Positions 42,945 through 51,981 of a stretch of 64,000 nt of DNA are shown one piece after another (within the stretch, counting starts at the first letter, position 1; each line of letters starts with the position of its first letter). Made by a program: the position numbers and the translations under genes. Below the pieces are notes generated by a model. The model was not told the DNA's origin. It worked only from the letters and a program-made list of their open reading frames with translations, and ran no database searches. The stretch covers positions 1-64,000 of the forward strand of contig JAFSPU010000002.1 of the NCBI GenBank assembly GCA_017451265.1. The letters are read 5' to 3'. The stretch comes from Clostridiales bacterium (GTDB lineage: Bacteria; Bacillota; Clostridia; Saccharofermentanales; Saccharofermentanaceae).

Positions 42945-45124
42945 GCCGTATGAGCAAGAGGATTCGACCCACCATCACAAAAGGCGTAGCCAAAGTACCG
43001 GTAGTAATGCAGCTCGAGGCACTGGAGTGCGGAGCAGCTTCTCTTGCCATGATCATGGCTTATTACGGCAAGTGGGTCCCACTCGAGCAGGTGCGCGTTG
43101 ACTGCGGCGTTTCACGTGACGGCTCTAAGGCCAAGAACATCTACCTTGCCGCGGAGCATTACGGCTTCGACATAAAAGCTTTCAAGATGAGCCCCGAGAG
43201 CCTCAGGGACAACGGCAAGTTCCCGTGCATAATCCACTGGAACATGAACCACTTCGTGGTGCTGAACGGCTTCAAGGGCAAGCACGTGTATATCAATGAC
43301 CCCGCCAGGGGCACGGTAAAGATCACATGGGACGAGTTCGACAGGTCCTTCACGGGAGTCACTCTCATACCGACGCCTTCCGAGAGCTTCGTGCCTTCCG
43401 GCAAAAAGAAGAGCACGTTGGAGTTTGCAAGGAAGAGACTCATCGGCGCGGGCACGGCAGTGGTCTTCGTCATGCTTACCACGGCCATCTCCAACCTGTT
43501 CGGCATCGCCAACTCGTTAACATCCAGGATCTTCATGGACAGGCTGCTCACGGGCAGGAACCCCGAGTGGCTCGAGCCGTTTATCGGCATGCTGATACTG
43601 CTGGCGGTAATACAGCTCACAGTTGCCTGGGTGCAGACGCTGTACTCGCTGAAGATCAACGGCAAGATGGCAGTCATCGGCAACACCTCATACATGTGGA
43701 AAGTCTTAAGGCTGCCGATGGAGTTCTTCTCCCAGAGAATGGCGGGCGACATCCAGTCCCGTGCCTCCATGAACGCGAGTATCGCAAGCACACTTGTAAA
43801 CACCTTCGCGCCCTTGGCACTTAACACCATAATGATGATCGTATATCTGGTGCTGATGATCAGGCTTAACCCGATCCTCACCGTTATCGGCATCGTTACC
43901 GTCGCGATCAACATGTTCGTCTCACGCATCATCTCCCAGAGACGCATCAACATCACGCGCGTACAGTTAAGAGACGCCGCCAAGCTCGAGTCCACCACGG
44001 TACAGGGAATCGAGATGATAGAGACCATCAAGTCCAGCGGCGCAGAGAGCGGATTCTTCCGCAAGTGGGCAGGCTACCAGGCTTCCGTTAATGCGCAGGC
44101 CATCAAGGATACCAAGAACAACCAGTTCCTGGGCATGGTGCCTGTATTCTTCAGCACACTCGCAAACTACGGCGTACTGCTCCTCGGCGTTTACCTTACG
44201 ATGAACAGCCAGTTCACACTCGGTGCCGTCATGATGTTCCAGGGCTTCCTTGGCTCATTCATGTCCCCTGCCACCACGCTCATCGCGGCAGGCCAGACCA
44301 TCCTGGAGATGAGGACGCAGATGGAGCGCATCGAGGACGTCATGGAGTATCCCGACGACAAGAATGTAACCGTGGAGGCAAGGCCTGACGCAGAGTACTC
44401 CAAGCTTAAGGGCAATATCGAACTTAAGAATGTCACTTTCGGTTACTCAAGGCTCGAGGAGCCGCTCATCAGGGACTTCTCCCTCACCATGAAGCCCGGC
44501 GACAGGATCGCCATCGTAGGTCCTTCCGGCTGCGGTAAATCCACCATCTCCAAGCTTATCTCAGGTCTGTACGAGCCCTGGAGCGGCGAGATACTTTTCG
44601 ACGGCAAGCCGCGTTCGGAATATCCGCGTGAGGTCATGACAGGTGCGCTCGCGGTAGTAGACCAGGACATCATCATGTTCGAGGATACAGTAGCCAATAA
44701 CATCAAGATGTGGGACAGTTCCATCCGCGACTTCGAGATGATACTCGCAGCGCGTGATGCACAGATCCACGACGATATCATGAAGCTTCCGGAAGGATAT
44801 GACTACAAGCTTAACAGCGGCGGTAAGAACTTCTCAGGAGGCCAGAGACAACGTATGGAGATCGCACGTGTCCTCGCGCAGGATCCGACGATAATCATAC
44901 TCGATGAAGCAACTTCAGCACTGGATGCCAAGACAGAATACGAGGTCGTTAATTCCATCGTAAACCGCGGCATCACATGCGTGGTTATAGCACACCGTCT
45001 CTCCACCATCCGTGACTGCAAAGAGATCATTGTTCTCGATCACGGCAATGTAGTGGAGCGCGGAACGCACGATGAACTGATGGCGATGAACGGAGCTTAT
45101 GCCGACCTCGTCACGAACGAATAA
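42941..45124 (+). CDS. NHLP-family exporter with C39 leader peptidase
   Basis: The 727-residue protein has a C39 peptidase (about 15-150; catalytic Cys in ALECGAASLAM, His in MNHFVVLNG, Asp in INDPARG), a six-helix permease (about 165-450) and an ATPase (about 480-725; GPSGCGKST, FSGGQRQRMEI, IIILDEATSALD). It should cleave double-glycine-type leaders and export the peptide. The GTG start at 42941 overlaps the previous stop; an ATG three codons on is also possible. Confidence 0.92.
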   Translation: MSRMSKRIRPTITKGVAKVPVVMQLEALECGAASLAMIMAYYGKWVPLEQVRVDCGVSRDGSKAKNIYLAAEHYGFDIKAFKMSPESLRDNGKFPCIIHWNMNHFVVLNGFKGKHVYINDPARGTVKITWDEFDRSFTGVTLIPTPSESFVPSGKKKSTLEFARKRLIGAGTAVVFVMLTTAISNLFGIANSLTSRIFMDRLLTGRNPEWLEPFIGMLILLAVIQLTVAWVQTLYSLKINGKMAVIGNTSYMWKVLRLPMEFFSQRMAGDIQSRASMNASIASTLVNTFAPLALNTIMMIVYLVLMIRLNPILTVIGIVTVAINMFVSRIISQRRINITRVQLRDAAKLESTTVQGIEMIETIKSSGAESGFFRKWAGYQASVNAQAIKDTKNNQFLGMVPVFFSTLANYGVLLLGVYLTMNSQFTLGAVMMFQGFLGSFMSPATTLIAAGQTILEMRTQMERIEDVMEYPDDKNVTVEARPDAEYSKLKGNIELKNVTFGYSRLEEPLIRDFSLTMKPGDRIAIVGPSGCGKSTISKLISGLYEPWSGEILFDGKPRSEYPREVMTGALAVVDQDIIMFEDTVANNIKMWDSSIRDFEMILAARDAQIHDDIMKLPEGYDYKLNSGGKNFSGGQRQRMEIARVLAQDPTIIILDEATSALDAKTEYEVVNSIVNRGITCVVIAHRLSTIRDCKEIIVLDHGNVVERGTHDELMAMNGAYADLVTNE

Positions 45125-45136
45125 GGGGGAAGCGGA

Positions 45137-47329
45137 ATGGGATGGTTTGAAGGCCAGATCAACGAGAGGCAGGATGCCGACCTCCAGCTCCTTGAGGATT
45201 CGTTCGTCAAGGTAGCAGGCATCATCAACGGAAAAAGATTCGCCGAGCAGTACAGTGATTCCAATATAATCACCAAGACCGCCATCGACGAAGTACTTAA
45301 GTATTATCACTTTAAGTCCGCGGACATCCCCTCCTCCATCACCGAGACCGACAAGCAGCTCGACTACTGCCTGAGGCCCCACGGCATGATGTACCGGAGC
45401 GTGGAGCTTTCCGAGGGCTGGTACAATGACGCTTTCGGACCGATACTCGCATTCAGAAAAGACGACGGAAGGGCTGTGGCTCTCATTCCGGGCACAATCT
45501 CGGGCTACACTTATTACGACGCCAAGCGCGGCAAGAGGATGAAGCTAAACAGGCGCACACAGGACCTGTTTGAGAAGGACGCGATCTGCTTCTACCGCCC
45601 GCTTCCCCAGAAGAAGCTCGGTATCAAGGATCTGATCCTGTACATGAAAAGCTGCCTGACCTTCAGCGACATCTTCATGATAGTAATCGCTTCCCTGGCA
45701 GTATCCGGAATCGGCCTGTTCATGCCGAGGATCACCAAGATGCTCACGGGTCCCGTCCTTAACAGCGGCAGCACAAGGGCACTTATGTGCATTGCGCTCG
45801 CAATCGTTTTCATCTCGCTTTCAAGCCAGCTCATAAGCAGCACCAAGAACATGATCATGACAAGGCTGGACACAAAGACGAGTCTCGGCGTCCAGGCATC
45901 CATGATGATACGTCTGATGTCGCTTCCCGCAAGTTTCTTCAGAAAGTACAATCCGGGTGAACTTAAGAACAGATCCATGTCTGTAAACGCGCTGTGTTCC
46001 ACACTGATGAGCATGGTACTCGGCACGGGTCTTATGTCAGTGACATCTCTCGTTTACATCACACAGATCTTCAACTACGCTAAGTCACTCGTAATTCCGT
46101 CACTCATTATTATTATCACGACGGTCGCTTTCTCCGTGGCCTCCACTCTGCTTCAGATCAAGATCAACAGGCAGCAGATGGATATCGCAGCCAAGGAGTC
46201 AGGCCTTTCATACTCGCTCATCACAGGCGTGCAGAAGATCAAGCTTTCAGGCGCGGAGAAGAGAGTCTTTGCCAAGTGGCTCGACCTGTACTCTGAGGAC
46301 GCAGCCCTCACTTACGACCCGCCGGTCTTCATCAAGGCCAATGCGGTAATCACCACAGCTATCTCACTTATTTCTAATATCGTTCTTTACTACATCTCTA
46401 TTAAGAACGGCATAGACCAGTCCTCATACTTCGCTTTCATGACTGCCTATAACATGCTTATGGGAGCTTTCATGTCAGTATCCGGCATCGCACTCTCGGT
46501 GGCTTCTATCCAGCCTATCCTGGAGATGGCAGAACCTTTCCTGGAGACCGAACCCGAGACCGCCGACAACAAGGAGATCGTCACGCGTCTGTCAGGCTCG
46601 ATCGAGCTTGACCATGTCTCCTTCCGTTACACAGAAGACATGCCTTATGTGCTCGATGATCTGTCACTTAAGATCAATAACGGAGACTACATAGCCATCG
46701 TTGGACGGACAGGCTGCGGAAAGTCCACTCTGGTGCGTCTGCTTCTGGGCTTCGAGAAGCCCGAAAAGGGATCCGTTTTCTACGACGGTCGCGACATCAG
46801 CAGCCTTGACCTCACCTCCCTGCGCCGTAAGATCGGTACTGTTACGCAGGACGCGGGCCTGTTCCAGGGAGATATCTATTCCAACATCGTAATCACGGCA
46901 CCGGAGCTCACGCTCAATGATGCCTGGGAAGCAGCCGAGAAGGCGGGCGTAGCGGACGATATACGCGCGATGCCTATGGGAATGAATACGATCATCTCCG
47001 AGGGCCAGGGCGGCATCTCAGGAGGTCAGAGACAGCGTATCATGATCGCACGTGCCATCGCCCCCAAGCCGAAGATCCTCATCTTCGACGAGGCTACTTC
47101 CGCGCTTGATAACAAGACTCAGAAGATGGTCAATGATTCACTGGATTCGATGGGCTGTACGCGTATCGTAATCGCACACCGTCTGTCTACTATCAAGCAC
47201 TGCGACCGCATCCTTGTGCTTGACGGAGGTAAGATAATCGAAGACGGAACATACGATGATCTCATCGCTAAGAACGGTTACTTCGCAGAGCTCGTCGAAA
47301 GACAGAAGCTCGACACAGGTTCCAACTGA
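45137..47329 (+). CDS. NHLP-family export permease/ATPase without peptidase
   Basis: The 730-residue protein has a non-peptidase N-terminal domain (about 1-160), a six-helix permease (about 175-455) and an ATPase (about 490-725; GRTGCGKST, ISGGQRQRIMI, ILIFDEATSALD). This is the usual partner of the peptidase-bearing exporter in NHLM loci. It starts 12 nt after that gene. No precursor peptide or modifying enzyme gene is found next to the cassette. Confidence 0.9.
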   Translation: MGWFEGQINERQDADLQLLEDSFVKVAGIINGKRFAEQYSDSNIITKTAIDEVLKYYHFKSADIPSSITETDKQLDYCLRPHGMMYRSVELSEGWYNDAFGPILAFRKDDGRAVALIPGTISGYTYYDAKRGKRMKLNRRTQDLFEKDAICFYRPLPQKKLGIKDLILYMKSCLTFSDIFMIVIASLAVSGIGLFMPRITKMLTGPVLNSGSTRALMCIALAIVFISLSSQLISSTKNMIMTRLDTKTSLGVQASMMIRLMSLPASFFRKYNPGELKNRSMSVNALCSTLMSMVLGTGLMSVTSLVYITQIFNYAKSLVIPSLIIIITTVAFSVASTLLQIKINRQQMDIAAKESGLSYSLITGVQKIKLSGAEKRVFAKWLDLYSEDAALTYDPPVFIKANAVITTAISLISNIVLYYISIKNGIDQSSYFAFMTAYNMLMGAFMSVSGIALSVASIQPILEMAEPFLETEPETADNKEIVTRLSGSIELDHVSFRYTEDMPYVLDDLSLKINNGDYIAIVGRTGCGKSTLVRLLLGFEKPEKGSVFYDGRDISSLDLTSLRRKIGTVTQDAGLFQGDIYSNIVITAPELTLNDAWEAAEKAGVADDIRAMPMGMNTIISEGQGGISGGQRQRIMIARAIAPKPKILIFDEATSALDNKTQKMVNDSLDSMGCTRIVIAHRLSTIKHCDRILVLDGGKIIEDGTYDDLIAKNGYFAELVERQKLDTGSN

Positions 47330-47370
47330 TCACCGGTAACTTCTACAAACAAAAACATTATATGCAAAAG

Positions 47371-47400
47371 AAAACCCCGGAACCGAAGTTCCGGGGTTTT
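47371..47400. terminator. Bidirectional terminator between NHLP cassette and rpsI
   Basis: A 12-bp stem AAAACCCCGGAA / TTCCGGGGTTTT with a 6-nt loop serves both converging transcripts. Confidence 0.93.
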
Positions 47401-47421
47401 GTAATTTCCATTGTATGGAGA

Positions 47422-47832
47422 TTATCTCTTGGAGAACTGTGAAGCCTTACGAGCCTTCTTCAAGCCGTACTTCTTTCTCTCCTTCATACGAGCATCTCTT
47501 GTGAGGAAGCCTGCAGACTTAAGTGTTGCCTTGTAAGCATCTGCATCAGCCTCTACGAGAGCCTTAGCGATACCGTGACGGATAGCACCGGCCTGACCGG
47601 AGATACCGCCGCCAACAGCCTTAGCGATTACGTCGAACTTACCTGCTGTATCTGTAGCAGCGAGGGGCTGACGAACGATGAGCTTCAGTGTATCGAGACC
47701 GAAGTACTCGTCGATATCCTTGCCGTTGATTGTGATCTTACCGTTACCGGGTACGAGACGTACACAAGCTGTAGCGTCCTTACGGCGACCTGTGCCATAG
47801 AAATATACTTTGTTAGATTTCTTTGTAGCCAT
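47422..47832 (-). CDS. rpsI: 30S ribosomal protein S9
   Basis: The 136-residue protein has [15 protein letters not shown] near the start and the [17 protein letters not shown]-terminus that reaches the ribosomal P site. It follows rplM by 15 nt, the usual order. Confidence 0.98.
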   Translation of the reverse strand: MATKKSNKVYFYGTGRRKDATACVRLVPGNGKITINGKDIDEYFGLDTLKLIVRQPLAATDTAGKFDVIAKAVGGGISGQAGAIRHGIAKALVEADADAYKATLKSAGFLTRDARMKERKKYGLKKARKASQFSKR

Positions 47833-47847
47833 TTTCTATCCTCCGTA

Positions 47848-48282
47848 TTACTGCTCGAATGTGTACTCAACGGGCTTCTGAGCAGCCTGCTCGTGCTCTG
47901 CGCCTGCGTATACATGAAGCTTTCTGAACATCTGGCGACCGAGTGAGTTCTTGGGAAGCATTCCCTTAACTGCAAGCTCGAGTACCTTCTCAGGCTTCTT
48001 ATCCATCATTGTCTTGTAATCGATCTCTGTCATTCCGCCCGGGAAACCTGAGTGATGACGATAGAGCTTCTGATCAAGCTTCTTACCTGTAAGAACCATC
48101 TTGGAAGCGTTAACAACGATTACATAATCACCTGTATCAGCGAAAGGTGTGTATGTGGGCTTATGCTTACCACGGAGAAGTCTTGCAACTTCTGTAGCGA
48201 GACGTCCGAGTGTCTTACCGGAAGCGTCGATTACAAGCCACTGTCTCTCGATATTTGAAGGTGTAGCAACAAATGTCTTCAT
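47848..48282 (-). CDS. rplM: 50S ribosomal protein L13
   Basis: The 144-residue protein has the family segments [25 protein letters not shown] and [12 protein letters not shown]. It is transcribed with rpsI from a promoter at 48333-48361. AAGGAG lies before the ATG. Confidence 0.98.
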   Translation of the reverse strand: MKTFVATPSNIERQWLVIDASGKTLGRLATEVARLLRGKHKPTYTPFADTGDYVIVVNASKMVLTGKKLDQKLYRHHSGFPGGMTEIDYKTMMDKKPEKVLELAVKGMLPKNSLGRQMFRKLHVYAGAEHEQAAQKPVEYTFEQ

Positions 48283-48310
48283 ATGACTTTAACTCCTTAT
48301 TTCTTTATAA

Positions 48311-48361
48311 AGCGCCGTCAAAGCGCTCAAGTATATTACTTGCTCGTCAGCACCAAGTCAA
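48311..48361 (-). promoter_or_regulatory. Promoter and leader hairpin of rplM-rpsI
   Basis: On the minus strand TTGACT (48356-48361), a 17-nt spacer and TAATAT (48333-48338) form the promoter. A small hairpin AGCGC/GCGCT (48311-48327) sits at the very 5' end of the predicted transcript and may be an L13 leader element (low certainty). Confidence 0.65.
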
Positions 48362-48423
48362 TACTTCAACCGAAAAAAGTTTACGATACGGCGATATTCG
48401 CCTTAAATCGACAATATTCTCTC

Positions 48424-48999
48424 TTATTCTACAATCGCTGTATAAGTAATTGCTGTTACCTTACCGTTCTCGAAGATGAAGGAAATTAAGCTGTCTCCGA
48501 GTGTATACTCGATTCCTGCTGTACCGGGTGTACCCTCCTCGCCGTAAGCTGCTCTTACTTCATCCTCTGTGGATCCGATGCGGATGCCCTCAGCTGTAGC
48601 AACAGTGTCGTCCTTGAGCTCTACGGCTGCGATGTAGTCAGCGCCGTCTCTTGTGTAGGAACGAACTACGATGGAGTTGTATGTGTAAACCTTATCAAGG
48701 CCCTCGAAAGCACAGGAAGGTGCCTCGAAGTATGTGTAGTCATCGCCGAGTGCGGAGATGATATCGTCTGCGGGAGCGTTCATTCTGATCTGTACGCCGT
48801 TATATGTGAATACATAAGCGTCAGCTGCTGCTGCGTCTGTCTCACCGGAATTCTGAGCGCCGTTACCGCCTTCTGCTGACTCAGCTGTCTGTCCGCCGGA
48901 CAGAACTACGGGAGCTGTATCCTCATCACCTGAAGAACATGCGGCGATAGAAAAAGCCATAACAGATGCCATCATTACAGACAAAAACTTCTTGTTCAT
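48424..48999 (-). CDS. Small lipoprotein of unknown function
   Basis: The 191-residue protein has a lipoprotein signal (lipobox IAAC, Cys21), an acidic low-complexity linker (about 22-60) and a beta-rich domain (about 62-190). That domain repeats a theme seen as VQIRMNAPADDIISALG and IRIGSTEDEVRAAYG, so it may be two related halves. It begins 23 nt after the SGNH gene and is probably the last gene of the transglutaminase/Dlt-like operon. Confidence 0.75.
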   Translation of the reverse strand: MNKKFLSVMMASVMAFSIAACSSGDEDTAPVVLSGGQTAESAEGGNGAQNSGETDAAAADAYVFTYNGVQIRMNAPADDIISALGDDYTYFEAPSCAFEGLDKVYTYNSIVVRSYTRDGADYIAAVELKDDTVATAEGIRIGSTEDEVRAAYGEEGTPGTAGIEYTLGDSLISFIFENGKVTAITYTAIVE

Positions 49000-49022
49000 A
49001 GAATACTCCTTATATTTCTTTA

Positions 49023-50129
49023 TTAATTCTCTATTGCGTTCGCGCCCCAGCTTCTAAGTTCGCCGTACTGAGCAAGCTCGGCGTTCTGGGCATCGCTTAA
49101 TGCGTCGTAGAATGATATATCATCTTCCCACATCTGTGCAACATCGACGACCTGTCTGAAATCAGTGAGCTCGTAGTGGTTCACGAGGTACTCACCGATA
49201 TAGTCGGCAAACTTCTCCGCACCTGAAAGATTAAGATGAAGTCCTGCATCGTAAGTGTCAGCAGACATATCAAGTCCGATCTGATCTCTTAAGTATATGT
49301 AATTAATATAAGGTATGCCGTTAGCCTCAGCGAAGTCCCTTACCTGATCATCCCACTGCTCGTACCAGTAAGGATAGAGCGTGGGCGCCTTAATCAGAAC
49401 GAGCTCGATGTCATTCTCACGGCAAAGATCCACTATGCGGCTTAAGTACTCCATGGAAGTCTCAGGCAAAGTGTAGTCCGCAAGGGGCGTGGGGTCCGGG
49501 AAAGGTCCCTCAGGAAGCACGTCAGTCCTCATGTAGTAACCGTTTACAGTAACGCGGTCCCTTGAGAAAACGTGCTCAAAATCAGTTGCCGTCAGTTCGC
49601 TCCACCTGGAATGGTAGCGAAGCAGCGGGAAAACATAATCGATCATGTTCTCGTCCTCTGTCATGGAGGCCTCGATGGCATTCCACTTTGAAGAGGACCA
49701 CTCCATGCCGTCCAAAGTCATGCGGTTATAAGACTCGCTCTGGGGCTCGCCGTACTTCAGCGCGAGAACATTAAACACCACCACGCGGGGAGTCTCATGG
49801 CGCAGTGTGTCCTCGAGAAGATAGTAGGACTGCCATGTAAGCTGCTGTGCGCTTCCTCTTATGTAGGAGGAGATGCCGTACTCGCGGAAAAGCTCCACCG
49901 TGGAGATGTTCTCATATACCTCGCAGTCACCTAAGAAGATGACCTCGTGCGGCTCCTCGCTGTCGTAGTACTCGGCTATCATTGAGCCCTCCACTACTCC
50001 CTTCTGGTACTTGGGCACCAGAAGCTTCTGCAGGAACCACAGTGCGAACACTGTAAGAACTATCGAAAATAAAGTGCATAAAGGGAAAAGCACTTCTCTT
50101 GTTGTTAACTTGCCGTCTTTTCTGCTCAT
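49023..50129 (-). CDS. DltD/AlgX-like SGNH-fold membrane protein
   Basis: The protein has 368 residues from the ATG at 50129, which follows a strong GGAGGA; longer frames extend into the MBOAT gene. One N-terminal membrane helix (about 15-35) anchors an extracellular SGNH-like domain. The usual GDS block reads FLGDCEVYE, with Cys in place of the nucleophilic Ser; the late block DAGLHLNLSG keeps the His. It lies 16 nt after the MBOAT gene, like DltD or AlgX with their acyltransferases. Confidence 0.75.
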   Translation of the reverse strand: MSRKDGKLTTREVLFPLCTLFSIVLTVFALWFLQKLLVPKYQKGVVEGSMIAEYYDSEEPHEVIFLGDCEVYENISTVELFREYGISSYIRGSAQQLTWQSYYLLEDTLRHETPRVVVFNVLALKYGEPQSESYNRMTLDGMEWSSSKWNAIEASMTEDENMIDYVFPLLRYHSRWSELTATDFEHVFSRDRVTVNGYYMRTDVLPEGPFPDPTPLADYTLPETSMEYLSRIVDLCRENDIELVLIKAPTLYPYWYEQWDDQVRDFAEANGIPYINYIYLRDQIGLDMSADTYDAGLHLNLSGAEKFADYIGEYLVNHYELTDFRQVVDVAQMWEDDISFYDALSDAQNAELAQYGELRSWGANAIEN

Positions 50130-50145
50130 AAGTGCTCCTCCTTTA

Positions 50146-51729
50146 TCAGAATTGGTTATAGATAAACTGCGATGCATCGAAGCCCTGTCCGTAGGCACCG
50201 AAAACAAGTGTCGAAGCAAGAAGCAGTATGCAGCTTAACAGGAACAGCGGATAATTCTTATACAGAAAATCCCTGAAGTCTGCGTTCTTACGATACTTAT
50301 AAAGGCTTACCAGGAACACGATGATGACCGCGATCCCTGCCACAGCGTAGTCTGCGCCCGTGAGTCCGAGCTCAAGCAGAGAACCGTTAAAAAGCTTACC
50401 GATGTTAAATGTATAGAACATGGAGCCGAACATCTTGAACGTAAGTCCCACATCGCGGTAGCAGTCGAACAGTTTCAGCGAACTCATAAGCAGGAACGTT
50501 CTTAAGATCTCGAACACGGCATATCCGGGCTTATTCTTAAGCGCAAACTTACCGTGGAACTTAGCATACAAAGGCTCAAGCTCTTGGGACGCCATAATGA
50601 CGACGAAGTTCATAAGACCCCATACTACGAAGTGCCATGCGGCGCCGTGCCAGATACCTGTGGCGAGCCACACCGCAAAGCAGGAAATGTAAACCGTAAC
50701 TCGCTTTCCTACAGCATTACCGAGGTGCTGGCGTGACCACTTACTAAGCTTAAGCATATTCGGCGAGACTGAAAGCGGATAGAAGATATAATCCGTGAAC
50801 CACGTGCCCATGGTGATGTGCCAGCGGTTCCAGTATTCCTTGATGTTCTTGGAGAAGTAAGGAAGGTTGAAGTTCTCCTTTACGGTGATGCCGAGCACCT
50901 GCGCGATACCGATGGTGATGTCGATGCCACCCGTGAAGTCACAGTAAAGCTGCGCGGCATAAAGCATCATGACGACGAATACATACGCTCCCTTATACTC
51001 ATCGGGAGAAGCCGTAAGTGTCTTGAGAGCGACCACGAGTCTGTCCGCGATGACGAGCTTTTTAAAGTAACCCCAGAGGATCCTTATAATGCCGTAGGAG
51101 ACATGCTTGAACGCGTAGGGCTTCGGCTCATATAAAGTCTTGGACAGGTCCTCATATCTGCTGATAGGACCCTGAACGAGCTGAGGGAAGAACGAGACGA
51201 ACAGCAGGAACTTAAAGAAGTTTCTCTGCGCCTTGATCGTACCTCTGCAGATATCGATGGAATAGGATACTGTCTGGAATGTATAAAAGGAGATACCCAT
51301 CGGAACGATGATGTTCACGAATGATAAGGGCTCAGTCCTCCAGGAATTCATGGTGTCGATAACGAAGTTCGTATACTTGGTTACCGCGAGGATTCCGAGA
51401 TTGATAAGAAGTGCTCCAAGCATGAGAAGACGCGTAACACGTGCCGTGGTGTTCTTGTACTTCTTCTTGGACTCGGAATCAAACGAATCTTTATTAGCTT
51501 TAAGATATGCCTTACGCTTCGCGTTGTAGTCTTCGGTACATATCGCGAATATATACGCAGTGAGCGCCGTTACGCCAATGAAGATCAGGTAACGCGGATC
51601 TGCGAACCAGTAGAAAGCAAGGGATGCCACGAGCAGCAGACCCCATCTTTCATTACGCGGAAAGAATGCGTAATAGACGACAGTCAGTACCGCTATAAAA
51701 ACTATGAACTCAACGGAAGTAAAGAGCAT
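50146..51729 (-). CDS. MBOAT-family O-acyltransferase (DltB/AlgI-like)
   Basis: The 527-residue membrane protein has about eleven helices, the PMGISFYTFQTVSY block and the MBOAT catalytic His in WHGAAWHFVVWG. Its length is nearer AlgI than DltB. It should move an acyl group across the membrane from the carrier protein to an extracellular acceptor. The start overlaps the stop of the carrier gene by 1 nt. Confidence 0.9.
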   Translation of the reverse strand: MLFTSVEFIVFIAVLTVVYYAFFPRNERWGLLLVASLAFYWFADPRYLIFIGVTALTAYIFAICTEDYNAKRKAYLKANKDSFDSESKKKYKNTTARVTRLLMLGALLINLGILAVTKYTNFVIDTMNSWRTEPLSFVNIIVPMGISFYTFQTVSYSIDICRGTIKAQRNFFKFLLFVSFFPQLVQGPISRYEDLSKTLYEPKPYAFKHVSYGIIRILWGYFKKLVIADRLVVALKTLTASPDEYKGAYVFVVMMLYAAQLYCDFTGGIDITIGIAQVLGITVKENFNLPYFSKNIKEYWNRWHITMGTWFTDYIFYPLSVSPNMLKLSKWSRQHLGNAVGKRVTVYISCFAVWLATGIWHGAAWHFVVWGLMNFVVIMASQELEPLYAKFHGKFALKNKPGYAVFEILRTFLLMSSLKLFDCYRDVGLTFKMFGSMFYTFNIGKLFNGSLLELGLTGADYAVAGIAVIIVFLVSLYKYRKNADFRDFLYKNYPLFLLSCILLLASTLVFGAYGQGFDASQFIYNQF

Positions 51730-51956
51730 TAATCTTCCTCAAGTCTTGTGATGAGATCCCAGAGAGCCTTGGCTGAGTTGAAGTTCTCAGGTACGAGCTC
51801 CTTGGCGGGGATGGCAACGTCAAATCTGTCGTTTACCTCTGATACGATCGATACGATGTCGAACGAGTCCAGGATCTTGTCATCGATCAGAGTCGTGCAA
51901 GTATCAAAGTCTACGTCAGAGTGCAGGTCCTTTAAGATCTCGATTAATTCATCCAT
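51729..51956 (-). CDS. Acyl carrier protein (DltC-like)
   Basis: The 75-residue protein is a four-helix carrier with the phosphopantetheine site at Ser31 (LDSFDIVSIV). It sits between the adenylating enzyme and the MBOAT genes, as DltC does. It starts 25 nt after the ligase gene. Confidence 0.9.
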   Translation of the reverse strand: MDELIEILKDLHSDVDFDTCTTLIDDKILDSFDIVSIVSEVNDRFDVAIPAKELVPENFNSAKALWDLITRLEED

Positions 51957-51981
51957 GTTAGTTCTCTCCTGTATTTGTTGA

